From Chitinophagaceae bacterium (GTDB lineage Bacteria > Bacteroidota > Bacteroidia > Chitinophagales > Chitinophagaceae): a stretch of 64,000 nucleotides of DNA. The notes under the pieces are model-generated. The model worked only from the letters and a program-made list of their open reading frames with translations, made no database searches and was not told the origin of the DNA. The stretch covers positions 1,302,001 to 1,366,000 of the forward strand of contig JADJPV010000002.1 in NCBI GenBank assembly GCA_016713085.1. Direction: 5' to 3'. A program made the position numbers and the translations under genes. Positions 1 through 8,930 of this stretch are shown here, piece by piece. Each line of letters begins with the position of its first letter. Within the stretch, counting starts at the first letter, position 1.

Positions 1-509
1 GTTTTTACCATTGAAGAAGTTTGTTCAACTGATAAACCAATCGATGGTTTGATGATGGTGCCGATTAACGGACGATCCTGCACGCCTGTTAATTGTCTGC
101 AACCTTCAATACCAAATGCAGGGCCTTTGAATTGTTGGCCGAATGATTCAGGCAATTCAATATCCATCAGCTTCAATCCTGTGAACTGTGTGATCTCGTA
201 TAAATTTCCCTGCAGAGTTGAGACCATCACAGGTAGATTGTACCCAAAGTTTTCAATGCTCCATGATACTTTCACAATGGCACGATGATATTTGCCATCC
301 TTGCTTGTTGCACCGGGAATCGCAGGTTCATTCACCGTTTCCAAAACTTCAACCGATTCAACTCTTCCAGCAAAACGTTGTTTCAGTTCTTCGGTTTCGC
401 CGGGCACTGCTACGAATGTTCCTGATGACTGTTCACCTGCCAATACCGAAGCTGCCTTTTCCGGCGCATACGGTGTTTCAATATAATATGTTGCTGTTAT
501 CCGTTCCAT
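1..509 (-). CDS. RuBisCO-like protein (form IV type), N-terminal part, runs off the left edge
   Basis: My translation from the ATG at 509 is open for 169 codons to the window edge, so the C-terminal part is missing. It resembles the N-terminal domain and start of the barrel of RuBisCO large-chain family proteins, including a TIIKPSIGLS segment at about residues 151-160. In true RuBisCO this segment has KPK with two active-site lysines. Here the first lysine (K154) is kept and the second is serine, which argues against carboxylase activity and for a RuBisCO-like protein. It starts one base after the stop of the GH127 gene, so it is the last visible gene of the operon. Family members act on sugar-acid phosphates, for example 3-oxo-isoapionate-4-phosphate decarboxylase OiaX of apiose catabolism. 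That role is an inference from the GH140 apiosidase and DUF1537 kinase elsewhere in the locus. Confidence 0.85.
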   Translation of the reverse strand, partial: MERITATYYIETPYAPEKAASVLAGEQSSGTFVAVPGETEELKQRFAGRVESVEVLETVNEPAIPGATSKDGKYHRAIVKVSWSIENFGYNLPVMVSTLQGNLYEITQFTGLKLMDIELPESFGQQFKGPAFGIEGCRQLTGVQDRPLIGTIIKPSIGLSVEQTSSMVK

Positions 510-510
510 G

Positions 511-2525
511 TTATCTCATTAAAGGCAACCAAACCGTCATATCCGTTTTTCCACGGTTGGCCCATGCGTAATAAGGAATGAGTTTTATTGTTACCGGTTT
601 CAGTTTTGTATTTACTTCTTTGTACAATGTGTTGTTCCATTGATTCTGTTCAATCAATCTTGCTTCGCCTGTTAAAGCCATCATGTTGCCGTTATCAATT
701 TTCATTGGCACAGGTAGAAGTTTGATGTTGGCAGGAATCACCACATCAAATATTTTTGATTTGGGCAGATCACTCGATTCCAGGCAATATACAATTGGCC
801 CACGTTTCACCGTCACCTGGTTTCTTGTTTCTTCTACCAAAGGATTACTTTCGATAAGAGTTGCAGGCATGTTCATATTCAATTCTATCTTATCCCCCTT
901 CTGCCATTTTCTTCCTGCGATTATATACCCACCTTCTTTATCTTTTACTTTTGGATAAGAACCATTTATGCTGAGAGAATATCCTTTACACCATCCGGGT
1001 ATTCTTAAAAAGATATTTACAGGCTTGTCTGTTGCTTCTTTGATTGTTATAGTAATCTTTCCATCCCAAGGATAATTTGTTGTTTGCTCCAGCTTGATCT
1101 TTGTTCCATCATGCAACTCAGTAGCAAGAGTACTGCCACCGTACATATTTACATACAAGCCTTTTTCACCAATGCTGTATATATAATCACTCACTTCAGC
1201 AATAGTGCGAACCACATTCGGCGGGCAGCAATTTGATTTGCTGATGTATGGAATACGTCCACCTTCCCAACGCAAGTGATAAGGATAATCAGCAGTTGAT
1301 GCCAATGGATTGGTGTAAAAAAAATTTGTACCATCAAGACTTACTCCACTCAGCACACTGTTGTACAAAGCAAGCTCAACAATATCAGCATACTTTGATT
1401 CGCCTGCTAGCAAAAACATACGCCAGTTCCACAACACATTACCAATATTGGCACAGGTTTCATTGTGTGCACTAAAGTTTGGCAATTGAAAATCTCTTCC
1501 ATAACTCTGATGTACTTTTTGTACCGTATCAGGTTTGTAAGCAGTACCATCCACACTCACACCATCATACAATGCACCACAACCACCGGTTACATACATT
1601 TTTGTATTGATGACATTGTTCCACATTCTATTCAATGTGTTCATCAACGTAGCATCACCTGTTTCCGCATATACATCGGCCACCCCTGCAAACAAATAAT
1701 TTGCTCTTACAGCATGGCCCACCACTTTATTCATTTCACGGAACGGTGCACGGTCGCTGTTATCATCTGTACCTTCTACCGTACCACGGATGTTGATGAG
1801 ATGAATAACAAGATCGAGATATTTTTTATCGTTTGTTGTGCGATACAATTCTGTTAAGCCCATGTAGTGAGAAGGACAAATCGCATTCCTTGCCAATTCA
1901 GGAGAGGCTGAACTATAAAAACCAATAAGAAAGTCAGCAGCTTTCTTTGCTATGTTCAGCAGTGTTGTTTTTCCCGTTGCACGATAATGCACACAGGCCG
2001 CTGTCATTAAATGACCGAAGTTGTATGCTTCAAAACTCAACTGATCATCAAACATTTTATCCTTTCCTGATTTCTTTTGTTCGATAATGTTCTTGGTGTA
2101 GATATAACCATCTTGTTTCTGCGCCTTGCCAATTACATTAATTGCTTCATCCATCCATTTCTCCAGTTGCGGATTTTTAGTTGATGCATACATGGCAGCT
2201 ACCGCTTCCAGTGTTTTATAAAAATCACCGTCATGAAAAGATGGGCCACGAAAGCGACCGGTATCTAAACCGGCAGCCACTCTGAAATTCTGAAAGGAAT
2301 AACAGATGTCTTTGCTGGTATAGGTTTGCCAGAGCTGCGGCAGCATCGCATCACGGCAAACAGCAAAACGCTCGGCCCAAAACCTTTCGTCCATTGCACA
2401 TCACTCATGCCTACGCCGGTAAGCTTTGCATAACTGCTGCCTTGCGTATTGACCAAACTTGTTTGTGCTGAAGTTTGATTGAGCAATAAAACAGTCAGCA
2501 ACAAAATTGCACTTCGTCTTTTCAT
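511..2525 (-). CDS. GH127-family glycosidase (beta-L-arabinofuranosidase / aceric-acid-hydrolase type), one frameshift
   Basis: This is a secreted (alpha/alpha)6 glycoside hydrolase of the DUF1680/GH127 family, about 671 residues when repaired. The catalytic zinc-cysteine signature is clear: HNETC (Glu about 356, Cys about 358) and SNCCPPN (Cys about 433 and 434), where a cysteine is the nucleophile. The N-terminus has a signal peptide ending near TSAQ. The reading frame breaks at a run of four A at 2379-2382: the upstream frame reads VQWTKGF and then derails, while the downstream frame resumes at FWAERF. One extra T on the coding strand restores the family sequence. GH127 members remove beta-L-arabinofuranose, and one acts on aceric acid in RG-II; which one applies here cannot be told. 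The gene ends one base before the RuBisCO-like gene starts. Confidence 0.88.
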
Positions 2526-2526
2526 C

Positions 2527-4584
2527 TTACTGCGCTTTATAGTTGATTGTATATTCTGTTCCGGGTTTCACTATGATATCGTACACATCATTTCCGTTTG
2601 CAACAGCCGTCACATTGTTGCCTGAAGGTTGTGTTTTACTTTTCAAACGGATGGTTCCTTCACCTGTTGCAGCTTTGATCTTCACTTGCTCTTTACTTAC
2701 ATACAATTCAATTTCACCGTCTGGTGTTGGCACTTTACCCTGTATCCATTCAAGTCCGCCAAGGTTTGATTCAACAAGGTACGCCGCATAACCGGGTGCA
2801 GTTGGTTTTACACCGAGATAATATTTACCGAGCAAATACAAAGGACTTGCACCCCAGGCATGACATAAGCTTTTTCCAAACTCCCTGCCATACATCGCAT
2901 AATGTTCTGCACCTTGTTTTGCAGGATTGTATTCTTCCCAGAAACTTGTTGCACCAAGCTTCAACATGCCACCCCAATAATCCTTCATTTCCTTCAACAC
3001 ATAAGACTGTTCGCCCAAAGCACACAATGCTTCCAGTTCGTAGAAGCGCATATAAGGTGTAGTGATCTTCTGAATATTATTATTCAACAACACAGAAGTT
3101 TTTACCTGTTGTTTTTGTTGCTGATTGAAATAATCGAAGAAGATGAAGAACATGTTTGCATAACGTGTTACGTCTTCCGTTTGCTTGCCATCAACACGGC
3201 TGTGCACCAATGCTTGTTTCTGATCATTCCAATAAATATCAAAAAGTTTTTTACGCATATCAGCAGCCAACGCATTGTATTCTGTTGCTGCATCTTTATC
3301 GTTGGAAATGTTGGCACACAATGCCATTGTCTCCAAACTACGTGCAAGTAACAACTGTTCAAAACTTACTTCGCCTTTTTTGCTAAGGCCTTCAGCCCAA
3401 TCAATAAAGATCCAGTCGCCAGTCATCCATTCCATCAACCCATCTTTATTTCTTCTTGCCAAAATATAATCCATCAGCGTTTTCATGCGATCATAGTTCT
3501 GTGCAATAAAATTTTTATCCCCGGTGTAGAGATAATAATCATAAATGCCGAGGAACCAGTAGAAGGTGTAATCCATGATGGTGTTGATATGGCCAGTTAC
3601 CGGATCTTTACCACGCAAGGCGTACGTTGTACGTTTTACGGTTTCACTATCGAAGTATAGATAATAGTTCATGAGATAGCTCTGATACGCATCACCACTC
3701 CAAATCCAACGGTCACGTTTGATGCCGTCAATGAAAAATTCTCTTGTATTTAATTCAAATGTATATTTCGCTACATCATAAATACGATTGATCTTTTCAT
3801 CATTACAGGTGAAGCTGCCACGTTCTTTTACATCAGCATATTCATAAAGCATCGAAACAGAATCAAGCGTTACGCCTTCATCGTATTGCACATTTACAAA
3901 ACGATAGGCTTTCGACAACTTCATGATCTCATTTTTCTTTGCAGGGTTGTCTACATCCACTCTATCCAACGTCTCACAATGTTCAATAGACAATGCTTCT
4001 TCCTCTGATTCGCCATAATACACCGATAATTTACCTTTTCCGGCAAGGCCATGCAATTGAATAAAACCAAACGTTTCCTTGCCAAAATCCACCAACATCG
4101 ATTGCTTGTCTTTTGTAACAGACACTGCTGATTGCTCTTTTGTGGGCAACATAAATTGCGAAGGCAATTGCGTTGGAGAGTTAAAATTCGAACTTCCTGC
4201 ATTTACCCATCTGGTAGCGGAGATGTCGGATGCTTTTCCTGTTTCATCAATCCATTCTTTGTCTTCAAATGTTACCAACCATGATGCATCAGACGCAATT
4301 GTCTTTCCTTTTACAAAAACAGCAGGCACGTTGACCTGGTTAAATACTTTGATGTTGATTTTATGTTTACCAGCAGGAACAGTAATCTGCTTCGGACTAC
4401 CTTCAAATGCTTTTCCATTAAGCTTTACATTGTATTCTCCTTCCACATAAATATCAACGGTTTCAGGTGCAGGCACATCAAATACTTTATGAAAATCCAT
4501 CAACACATAATGGTTATCTATTTTCCAGAACACCGGAAAGAAAGTGCCACGTTCGGTACGACGGTTTTGCACTTTATTAGCCAA
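2527..4584 (-). CDS. alpha-L-rhamnosidase-like (GH78-type) enzyme, N-terminus uncertain
   Basis: The protein has a beta-sandwich N-terminal half and a C-terminal (alpha/alpha)6 catalytic half. The segment DGIKRDRWIWSGD matches the position of the acidic GH78 motif, and a later W-E-E-Y motif (TSFWEEYN) is also typical of rhamnosidase-related enzymes. The start at 4584 is a TTG and is probably not real. The same frame stays open upstream to the TAA at 4651-4653 and encodes family-like sequence (PTWIWYPGDFEI). An ATG at 4658 would be in frame if the A5 run at 4643-4647 had one more base, so another homopolymer indel may hide the true start. No signal peptide is visible even then. It abuts GH127 with one base between. 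The linkage it cleaves is unknown. Confidence 0.75.
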   Translation of the reverse strand: MANKVQNRRTERGTFFPVFWKIDNHYVLMDFHKVFDVPAPETVDIYVEGEYNVKLNGKAFEGSPKQITVPAGKHKINIKVFNQVNVPAVFVKGKTIASDASWLVTFEDKEWIDETGKASDISATRWVNAGSSNFNSPTQLPSQFMLPTKEQSAVSVTKDKQSMLVDFGKETFGFIQLHGLAGKGKLSVYYGESEEEALSIEHCETLDRVDVDNPAKKNEIMKLSKAYRFVNVQYDEGVTLDSVSMLYEYADVKERGSFTCNDEKINRIYDVAKYTFELNTREFFIDGIKRDRWIWSGDAYQSYLMNYYLYFDSETVKRTTYALRGKDPVTGHINTIMDYTFYWFLGIYDYYLYTGDKNFIAQNYDRMKTLMDYILARRNKDGLMEWMTGDWIFIDWAEGLSKKGEVSFEQLLLARSLETMALCANISNDKDAATEYNALAADMRKKLFDIYWNDQKQALVHSRVDGKQTEDVTRYANMFFIFFDYFNQQQKQQVKTSVLLNNNIQKITTPYMRFYELEALCALGEQSYVLKEMKDYWGGMLKLGATSFWEEYNPAKQGAEHYAMYGREFGKSLCHAWGASPLYLLGKYYLGVKPTAPGYAAYLVESNLGGLEWIQGKVPTPDGEIELYVSKEQVKIKAATGEGTIRLKSKTQPSGNNVTAVANGNDVYDIIVKPGTEYTINYKAQ

Positions 4585-4661
4585 TACAATTTCAAAATCG
4601 CCGGGATACCATATCCATGTTGGAGCCGAAGAAGTATTCGGTAAAAAGAGTTAATCATTTG

Positions 4662-4717
4662 CTTCACGTTAATTGCTTCGCTGTTATCTACTTCGTGTTA
4701 CTTGCTTACGTTATTTA
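4662..4717. repeat. imperfect tandem repeat, four units of about 14-15 bp
   Basis: Four consecutive units begin CTTC or CTTA and share the core GTTA (CTTCACGTTAATTG, CTTCGCTGTTATCTA, CTTCGTGTTACTTG, CTTACGTTATTTA). They fill the gap between the MFS transporter gene and the rhamnosidase-like gene. No function is evident. Confidence 0.5.
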
Positions 4718-4734
4718 GACGCTGCCTTAATAAT

Positions 4735-6102
4735 CTAAATATCCTCTCTGTATCTTTCTTTAGTTATTTGTTCTAATGATTTGCCCTGGGTTTTTGGTGT
4801 CCAAATCGTTCCAATGATCAGAGCCACAAGCAGCAGCCCGATCATAATGTAGGCTGCAGTGTAAAATCCTTCTCCGTTTTCGCCATAAATATTTACAAAA
4901 CCAAATCCCCATACCGCCGCAATGCTTCTCACCGCAAAGAACATGATACCCTGAGCAGCCGCCCGGTATTTTGCAGGAAAAAGTTCCGACGCCCAAAGCG
5001 CATAAAATGCCTGTACGCTTATTCCTGCATGTATGCCCCAAAGCATAGTGAAAGTCCATAGGGCAAAATGATTTTTTATCCCTATAAAAATAAGGATGCA
5101 CCAGGCCACAATTCCTATTGATGTGCCGAAAACATAAAGCCATCGTTGATTCACTTTATCAACCAGCATGGCGAAGCCAAAATATGTTACTGCAATAATT
5201 ATGACCCATTGTACTGCCGTAATCATATTGGCCTCCCCGTTGGAAAGACCACCTGCGGTTTCATAAATATGTTGCTGAAAGAAACCCATTACCGATGCCA
5301 CCATATTCCAGCTAATGTAAATACCTGCCAGGAAAAGCATGGTTCGGATATTTACTTTGTTGGTAAACAGCGTACCAAAGGATGCAAAAACGCCCGGTTG
5401 TTTTTCGTTGGTTTGCAATTTTTTTGCCTCTTCCCAATCTTTTGATTCATTGAGTTTCCGTTGCAATGTCCATGCAATGAATGCTACAACTAACAAAGAA
5501 GCAAAAATAATACGGCTGCTAAATACATTGATTGCCTCAACGCTTGCATCGTTACCAACAATGAACGTTGCTATTTTTTGTACGTAACTAAATAAAACAC
5601 CGGCTGATGCATCAGCTTTGCCGGGAGCAAGGAGCATTCCCAAAAGTAAAATAATCATTGGACCAACACCCCAGGCAAATTGTGAAATACCCATATTCTT
5701 ACCTCTGTTACCCACTTCCGAATTTTCGGAAATATAAGTCCATGAGGCAGGAACACCCACTCCCACAGAAATACCGGTAACGAGGAAGCCGGTCAACAGC
5801 ATGGGAAAATTAACGGTGAACATGATAATGATTATACCCAGCATATACAAAAGCATGTTGTAAGTATAAATGGTTTTTCGTCCGTATTTGTCGGCCAGAA
5901 AACCACCGAAAATGGCGCCAATTGCTGCACCAAAAGCGTTGGCGCTGATTGCATTCAGCCAACCGAGATGCCCTTCGTTAAGCCCAAGGTAATTTTGCCA
6001 AAGAGTTAACCCGCTTGCGCCTGCCACAATTGCGCCGGCATCCAGATAATTTGTAAGCGATACGGCGATCGTACTTTTTAAGCTTCCTTTTTTAAGTTCC
6101 AT
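4735..6102 (-). CDS. MFS transporter, sugar-porter type
   Basis: This is a 455-residue, strongly hydrophobic protein with about 12 predicted membrane segments. The loop after the second segment carries GGFLADKYGRKT, the classical MFS G-X-L-A-D-R-X-G-R-R motif. A second conserved segment, WASELFPAKYRAAAQG, matches the sugar-porter PESPR/ERFPTRxRG-like region after helix 10. It should move a monosaccharide or sugar acid across the inner membrane, but the substrate is not visible. It lies 8 bases downstream of an SSS symporter, so two unrelated carriers are adjacent in one operon, suggesting different released sugars are imported. Confidence 0.85.
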   Translation of the reverse strand: MELKKGSLKSTIAVSLTNYLDAGAIVAGASGLTLWQNYLGLNEGHLGWLNAISANAFGAAIGAIFGGFLADKYGRKTIYTYNMLLYMLGIIIIMFTVNFPMLLTGFLVTGISVGVGVPASWTYISENSEVGNRGKNMGISQFAWGVGPMIILLLGMLLAPGKADASAGVLFSYVQKIATFIVGNDASVEAINVFSSRIIFASLLVVAFIAWTLQRKLNESKDWEEAKKLQTNEKQPGVFASFGTLFTNKVNIRTMLFLAGIYISWNMVASVMGFFQQHIYETAGGLSNGEANMITAVQWVIIIAVTYFGFAMLVDKVNQRWLYVFGTSIGIVAWCILIFIGIKNHFALWTFTMLWGIHAGISVQAFYALWASELFPAKYRAAAQGIMFFAVRSIAAVWGFGFVNIYGENGEGFYTAAYIMIGLLLVALIIGTIWTPKTQGKSLEQITKERYREDI

Positions 6103-6110
6103 ATGTGTAT

Positions 6111-7699
6111 TTAATGTCCGTTAAAAATGATGTAAAGGGATAGTATAACGAGTCCTAATAAAATAAAGAGAATTTTTACCTGCTTATCTGTTTTTGGTAT
6201 GGGTGCTGTTTCAATAGCTGCCGTTATTTTGTTTTTATCTACTAACGAAATGATGATGGCTGCTACAAACAACACTGCAAATATGTAAAACGAGATAAGG
6301 AAATAATGTGGCCACCATGTGTTTTCACCTGTTGCAGCATCGGGTGGCAAGATCCATAAGTTGAGCATACCAACAAGCAAACTAAATGCAGAGCCGGCTG
6401 ATAAAATTACATTCACTGCAAGTTTGGTGGTGCGCTTCCAGAATACACTCAACAAAAATGTTACAGCTAATGGTGGAGCGAGGTAACCTAAGATCGATTG
6501 AAAAATATCGAAGAGTGTTTTGCCTTTTATATTATCAAAAGCAATTGCCATTAACACAGCTAACACGCAACCAGCAATAACGGTATAGCGACCAACATTG
6601 ATCTGTTGTTTTATTGTTGCCTGCGGATTCATGTTGTTTACATAAATATCTTTTGTAAAAACAGTACTCAATGCATTTAATGACGAACCAATTGTTGCAA
6701 CCAATACAGCTATCAACACACAAATGACCAAACCATTTAATCCCGAAGGAAATAAATTGGTGACCATGGTCATGGAGGCTAATTTATCATCGGTCAGTTC
6801 GGGGTATAATGCAAAACACAAAATGCCGGGCAGAATAAACATGGGCAATGCCAATACTTTTAACCAGCCGATAAAATTTACACCCAACTGTCCCTGCTTT
6901 AAATTCTTTGCACCCAACACACTTTGCACCATACTTTGATCGGTACAAAAAAATGCAACAGCAGATACAGGATAACCTAACAACAATGCATGCCATGGAT
7001 AACCGGGATCGGATGCTGGATGAATTAAATTCCAGAAATGACCAGGTGTTTTATCAATTAAGGCAGTGATGCCTCCAAGTTTTTGCAAACCGATAAACGT
7101 TAATGCTAATGAAACAATGATCAATAAGATCATTTGGAACACATTCACTTTTGCAATTGCTTTTAACCCCCCCATGTAAGTGAACAATCCAGAGAATGCA
7201 ACCAGCACTATTGTTGATTGCCACATCGGTATGCCTAAGATCTGCCGCACTAAAATTCCTCCGCTGAATAAACCAAGACTCAGCCAACTGATCAAAATTT
7301 TTATGAGTGCATAGCCAGCTAAAATATCCTGTGTGCTTTTTCCATATCGTTTGCCCATGAACTCGGGCATGGTGCTGACTTTACTTGCAATGTAACGAGG
7401 TGCAAATACCATTGCCAGCAACAGCAAAAAAACAAACGCATACCATTCGAAATTTCCACCAACAATACCTGCCGAAAATCCAATGCTTGCAAATGCAAGC
7501 AATGAGGATGGGCCAACATTTGTTCCCCACATGTTGAAACCAATGTTGTACCAGTTAAGTGAATTGCCTGCCATGAACAGCGTTTCATCTTTTTCTTATT
7601 GCGGAAACTGGCGATATAACCAATGACCAGCAATGCAATGAGATAAATTGCGATGATGGCAAAGTCAAGCGTTGTGAGTTTATTGTAGATTTCGTTCAT
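6111..7699 (-). CDS. sodium:solute symporter (SSS family), one frameshift
   Basis: This is an SSS-family inner-membrane symporter of about 529 residues when repaired, with the usual hydrophobic helices and segments such as YNIGFNMWGTNVGPSSLLAFAS near the first substrate helix. The frame breaks at the T5 run at 7590-7594. The upstream frame reads ASFRNKKKMKRC, the downstream one resumes with GNSLNWYN, and one extra A on the coding strand gives NKKKDETLFMAGNS, a normal SSS sequence. As written, the first 42 residues are separated from the rest. It sits upstream of the MFS gene. The substrate is likely a monosaccharide or sugar acid; SSS members sharing this architecture carry many different solutes, so this is not resolved. 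Confidence 0.87.
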
Positions 7700-7713
7700 G
7701 AAGCCCCTCCAAA

Positions 7714-7794
7714 CCTCCCCGGAGGGGAGGCTTTCGTTTACGATACTTTAAATAGTTTTATAAATGGCACGCCACAAAGTCCCCCTCCGGGGGA
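7714..7794. repeat. two GC-rich palindromes of the CCCC/GGGG dispersed family
   Basis: CCTCCCCGGAGGGGAGG at 7714-7730 and CCCCCTCCGGGGG at 7781-7793 flank a short AT-rich spacer. The second one continues into the end of the neighbouring dehydrogenase gene. Related palindromes occur at about 13775, 15594, 25063, 25170, 35207, 59250 and 59390. Confidence 0.7.
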
Positions 7795-7795
7795 T

Positions 7796-8866
7796 TTAGG
7801 GGGCCAAATCATATTGTTTCATTATGTCTGCTATCTTCACCGGCATACCTGTCTTTAAACTTTTATCCATTGCCTGCAACAACGCTACTGTTCCAATACC
7901 TTCTTTCATATCGGGATAAGCAGTGAAACCTTGCTCAATAGAATCGGCGAAGTATTCCAAATAGTTTTGATACTCGCCTGCATGATGACTTTGTCCTTCG
8001 AAACGGAAATAATATTTTAAGGTAGTATCGCCCCAATGAATAATTTTTTCTTCGCCTGTTTTATCGGTGATAGCATAACGCAGTTCATGATAATCGGCCT
8101 GACTTGCACCAATTGTTCCTCTCAAGACACAGCTCATACCACTATCTCTTTTCACCGGTTGTGTTGGGCCGGTGTAACTGCCACTTACTCTTGCAATACG
8201 TCCGTCAGTTGATTTGAAGATAAAATGCATCGTGTCTTCATTTTTTAATCCGGCAATTTCCCCATTGCTGCTGATCATACCATAGCCCATCACTTCTTCA
8301 ATGTTGGGCAAATACCAGCGAATAAAATCAACAGGATGACTTAAACCACCGTACAACCATTTAAATGAATCTTCCAATGCCCATTTCTTTTCGAGGAACC
8401 AACGATGATCGGCATTGTAATGACTTTCGATAGTAATGAGTTCGCCAATTTCTCCTGCTTCAAAATCTTTACGTTGACGTTTGTATGGTTCGAAGAAACG
8501 GGAGCTTTGTCCAACGAATACTTTTTTGTCGGTTTGTTTTTGCAGTTCAAGTAATTCTTTTGCACGACTTAAATCATCAATGAATGGTTTGGTGCATATC
8601 ACATGTTTGCCATGCAGCAATGCCTGTTTAATATGATCGGCATGCAAATGATCAGGTGTATAAATAGCAATGATATCGATCTCTGCATCATTCAACAGAT
8701 CATCGTAGTTGGTTGTATAGTTTGTAAATCCAAATTCTTTACAACGTTGTTTGCACAACTCTTCGTTGCGATCACAAATAGTTTTGAGATGCAGTTTTTT
8801 GCTTTGCAATGCAGCAGACATTGTGCTGCGGCCTTCACCTAAACCTAAAATTCCGATTGTCAACAT
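7796..8866 (-). CDS. Gfo/Idh/MocA-family NAD(P)-dependent oxidoreductase
   Basis: This is a 356-residue cytoplasmic protein. The N-terminal Rossmann fold begins with IGILGLGEGRS (GxGxGR type), followed by a YTPDHLH segment and CTKPF at the usual EKP position, where the normal glutamate is replaced by cysteine but the catalytic lysine remains. A C-terminal alpha/beta domain with SHPVDFIRWY, supplying the conserved histidine, completes the family. Such enzymes oxidise sugars or inositols. D-apiose dehydrogenase ApsD belongs to this family, so an apiose role is possible, but other sugars are equally compatible. The last codons and the stop lie inside a palindromic repeat. The gene follows the GH141-like/mutarotase gene. 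Confidence 0.85.
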   Translation of the reverse strand: MLTIGILGLGEGRSTMSAALQSKKLHLKTICDRNEELCKQRCKEFGFTNYTTNYDDLLNDAEIDIIAIYTPDHLHADHIKQALLHGKHVICTKPFIDDLSRAKELLELQKQTDKKVFVGQSSRFFEPYKRQRKDFEAGEIGELITIESHYNADHRWFLEKKWALEDSFKWLYGGLSHPVDFIRWYLPNIEEVMGYGMISSNGEIAGLKNEDTMHFIFKSTDGRIARVSGSYTGPTQPVKRDSGMSCVLRGTIGASQADYHELRYAITDKTGEEKIIHWGDTTLKYYFRFEGQSHHAGEYQNYLEYFADSIEQGFTAYPDMKEGIGTVALLQAMDKSLKTGMPVKIADIMKQYDLAP

Positions 8867-8881
8867 ATTTATTTTTTATTA

Positions 8882-8930
8882 CCACCGGATAAATCCGGTG
8901 GCTATTCATTCATTACTCATTATTGATCGG
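8882..8930. repeat. perfect 9-bp hairpin plus CATTACTCATT-type repeat
   Basis: CCACCGGAT and ATCCGGTGG form a perfect stem with a 2-base loop at 8882-8901. It is followed by a CATTCATTACTCATTATT-like stretch at 8905-8925 that matches copies near 16760, 36195 and 62395. The stretch contains the stop codon of the upstream gene. Confidence 0.6.

Noticed and set aside
1..509. Genuine RuBisCO for CO2 fixation.
   Set aside because: The second active-site lysine of the KPK motif is serine and the gene lies in a sugar catabolic operon, with no phosphoribulokinase or small subunit seen.
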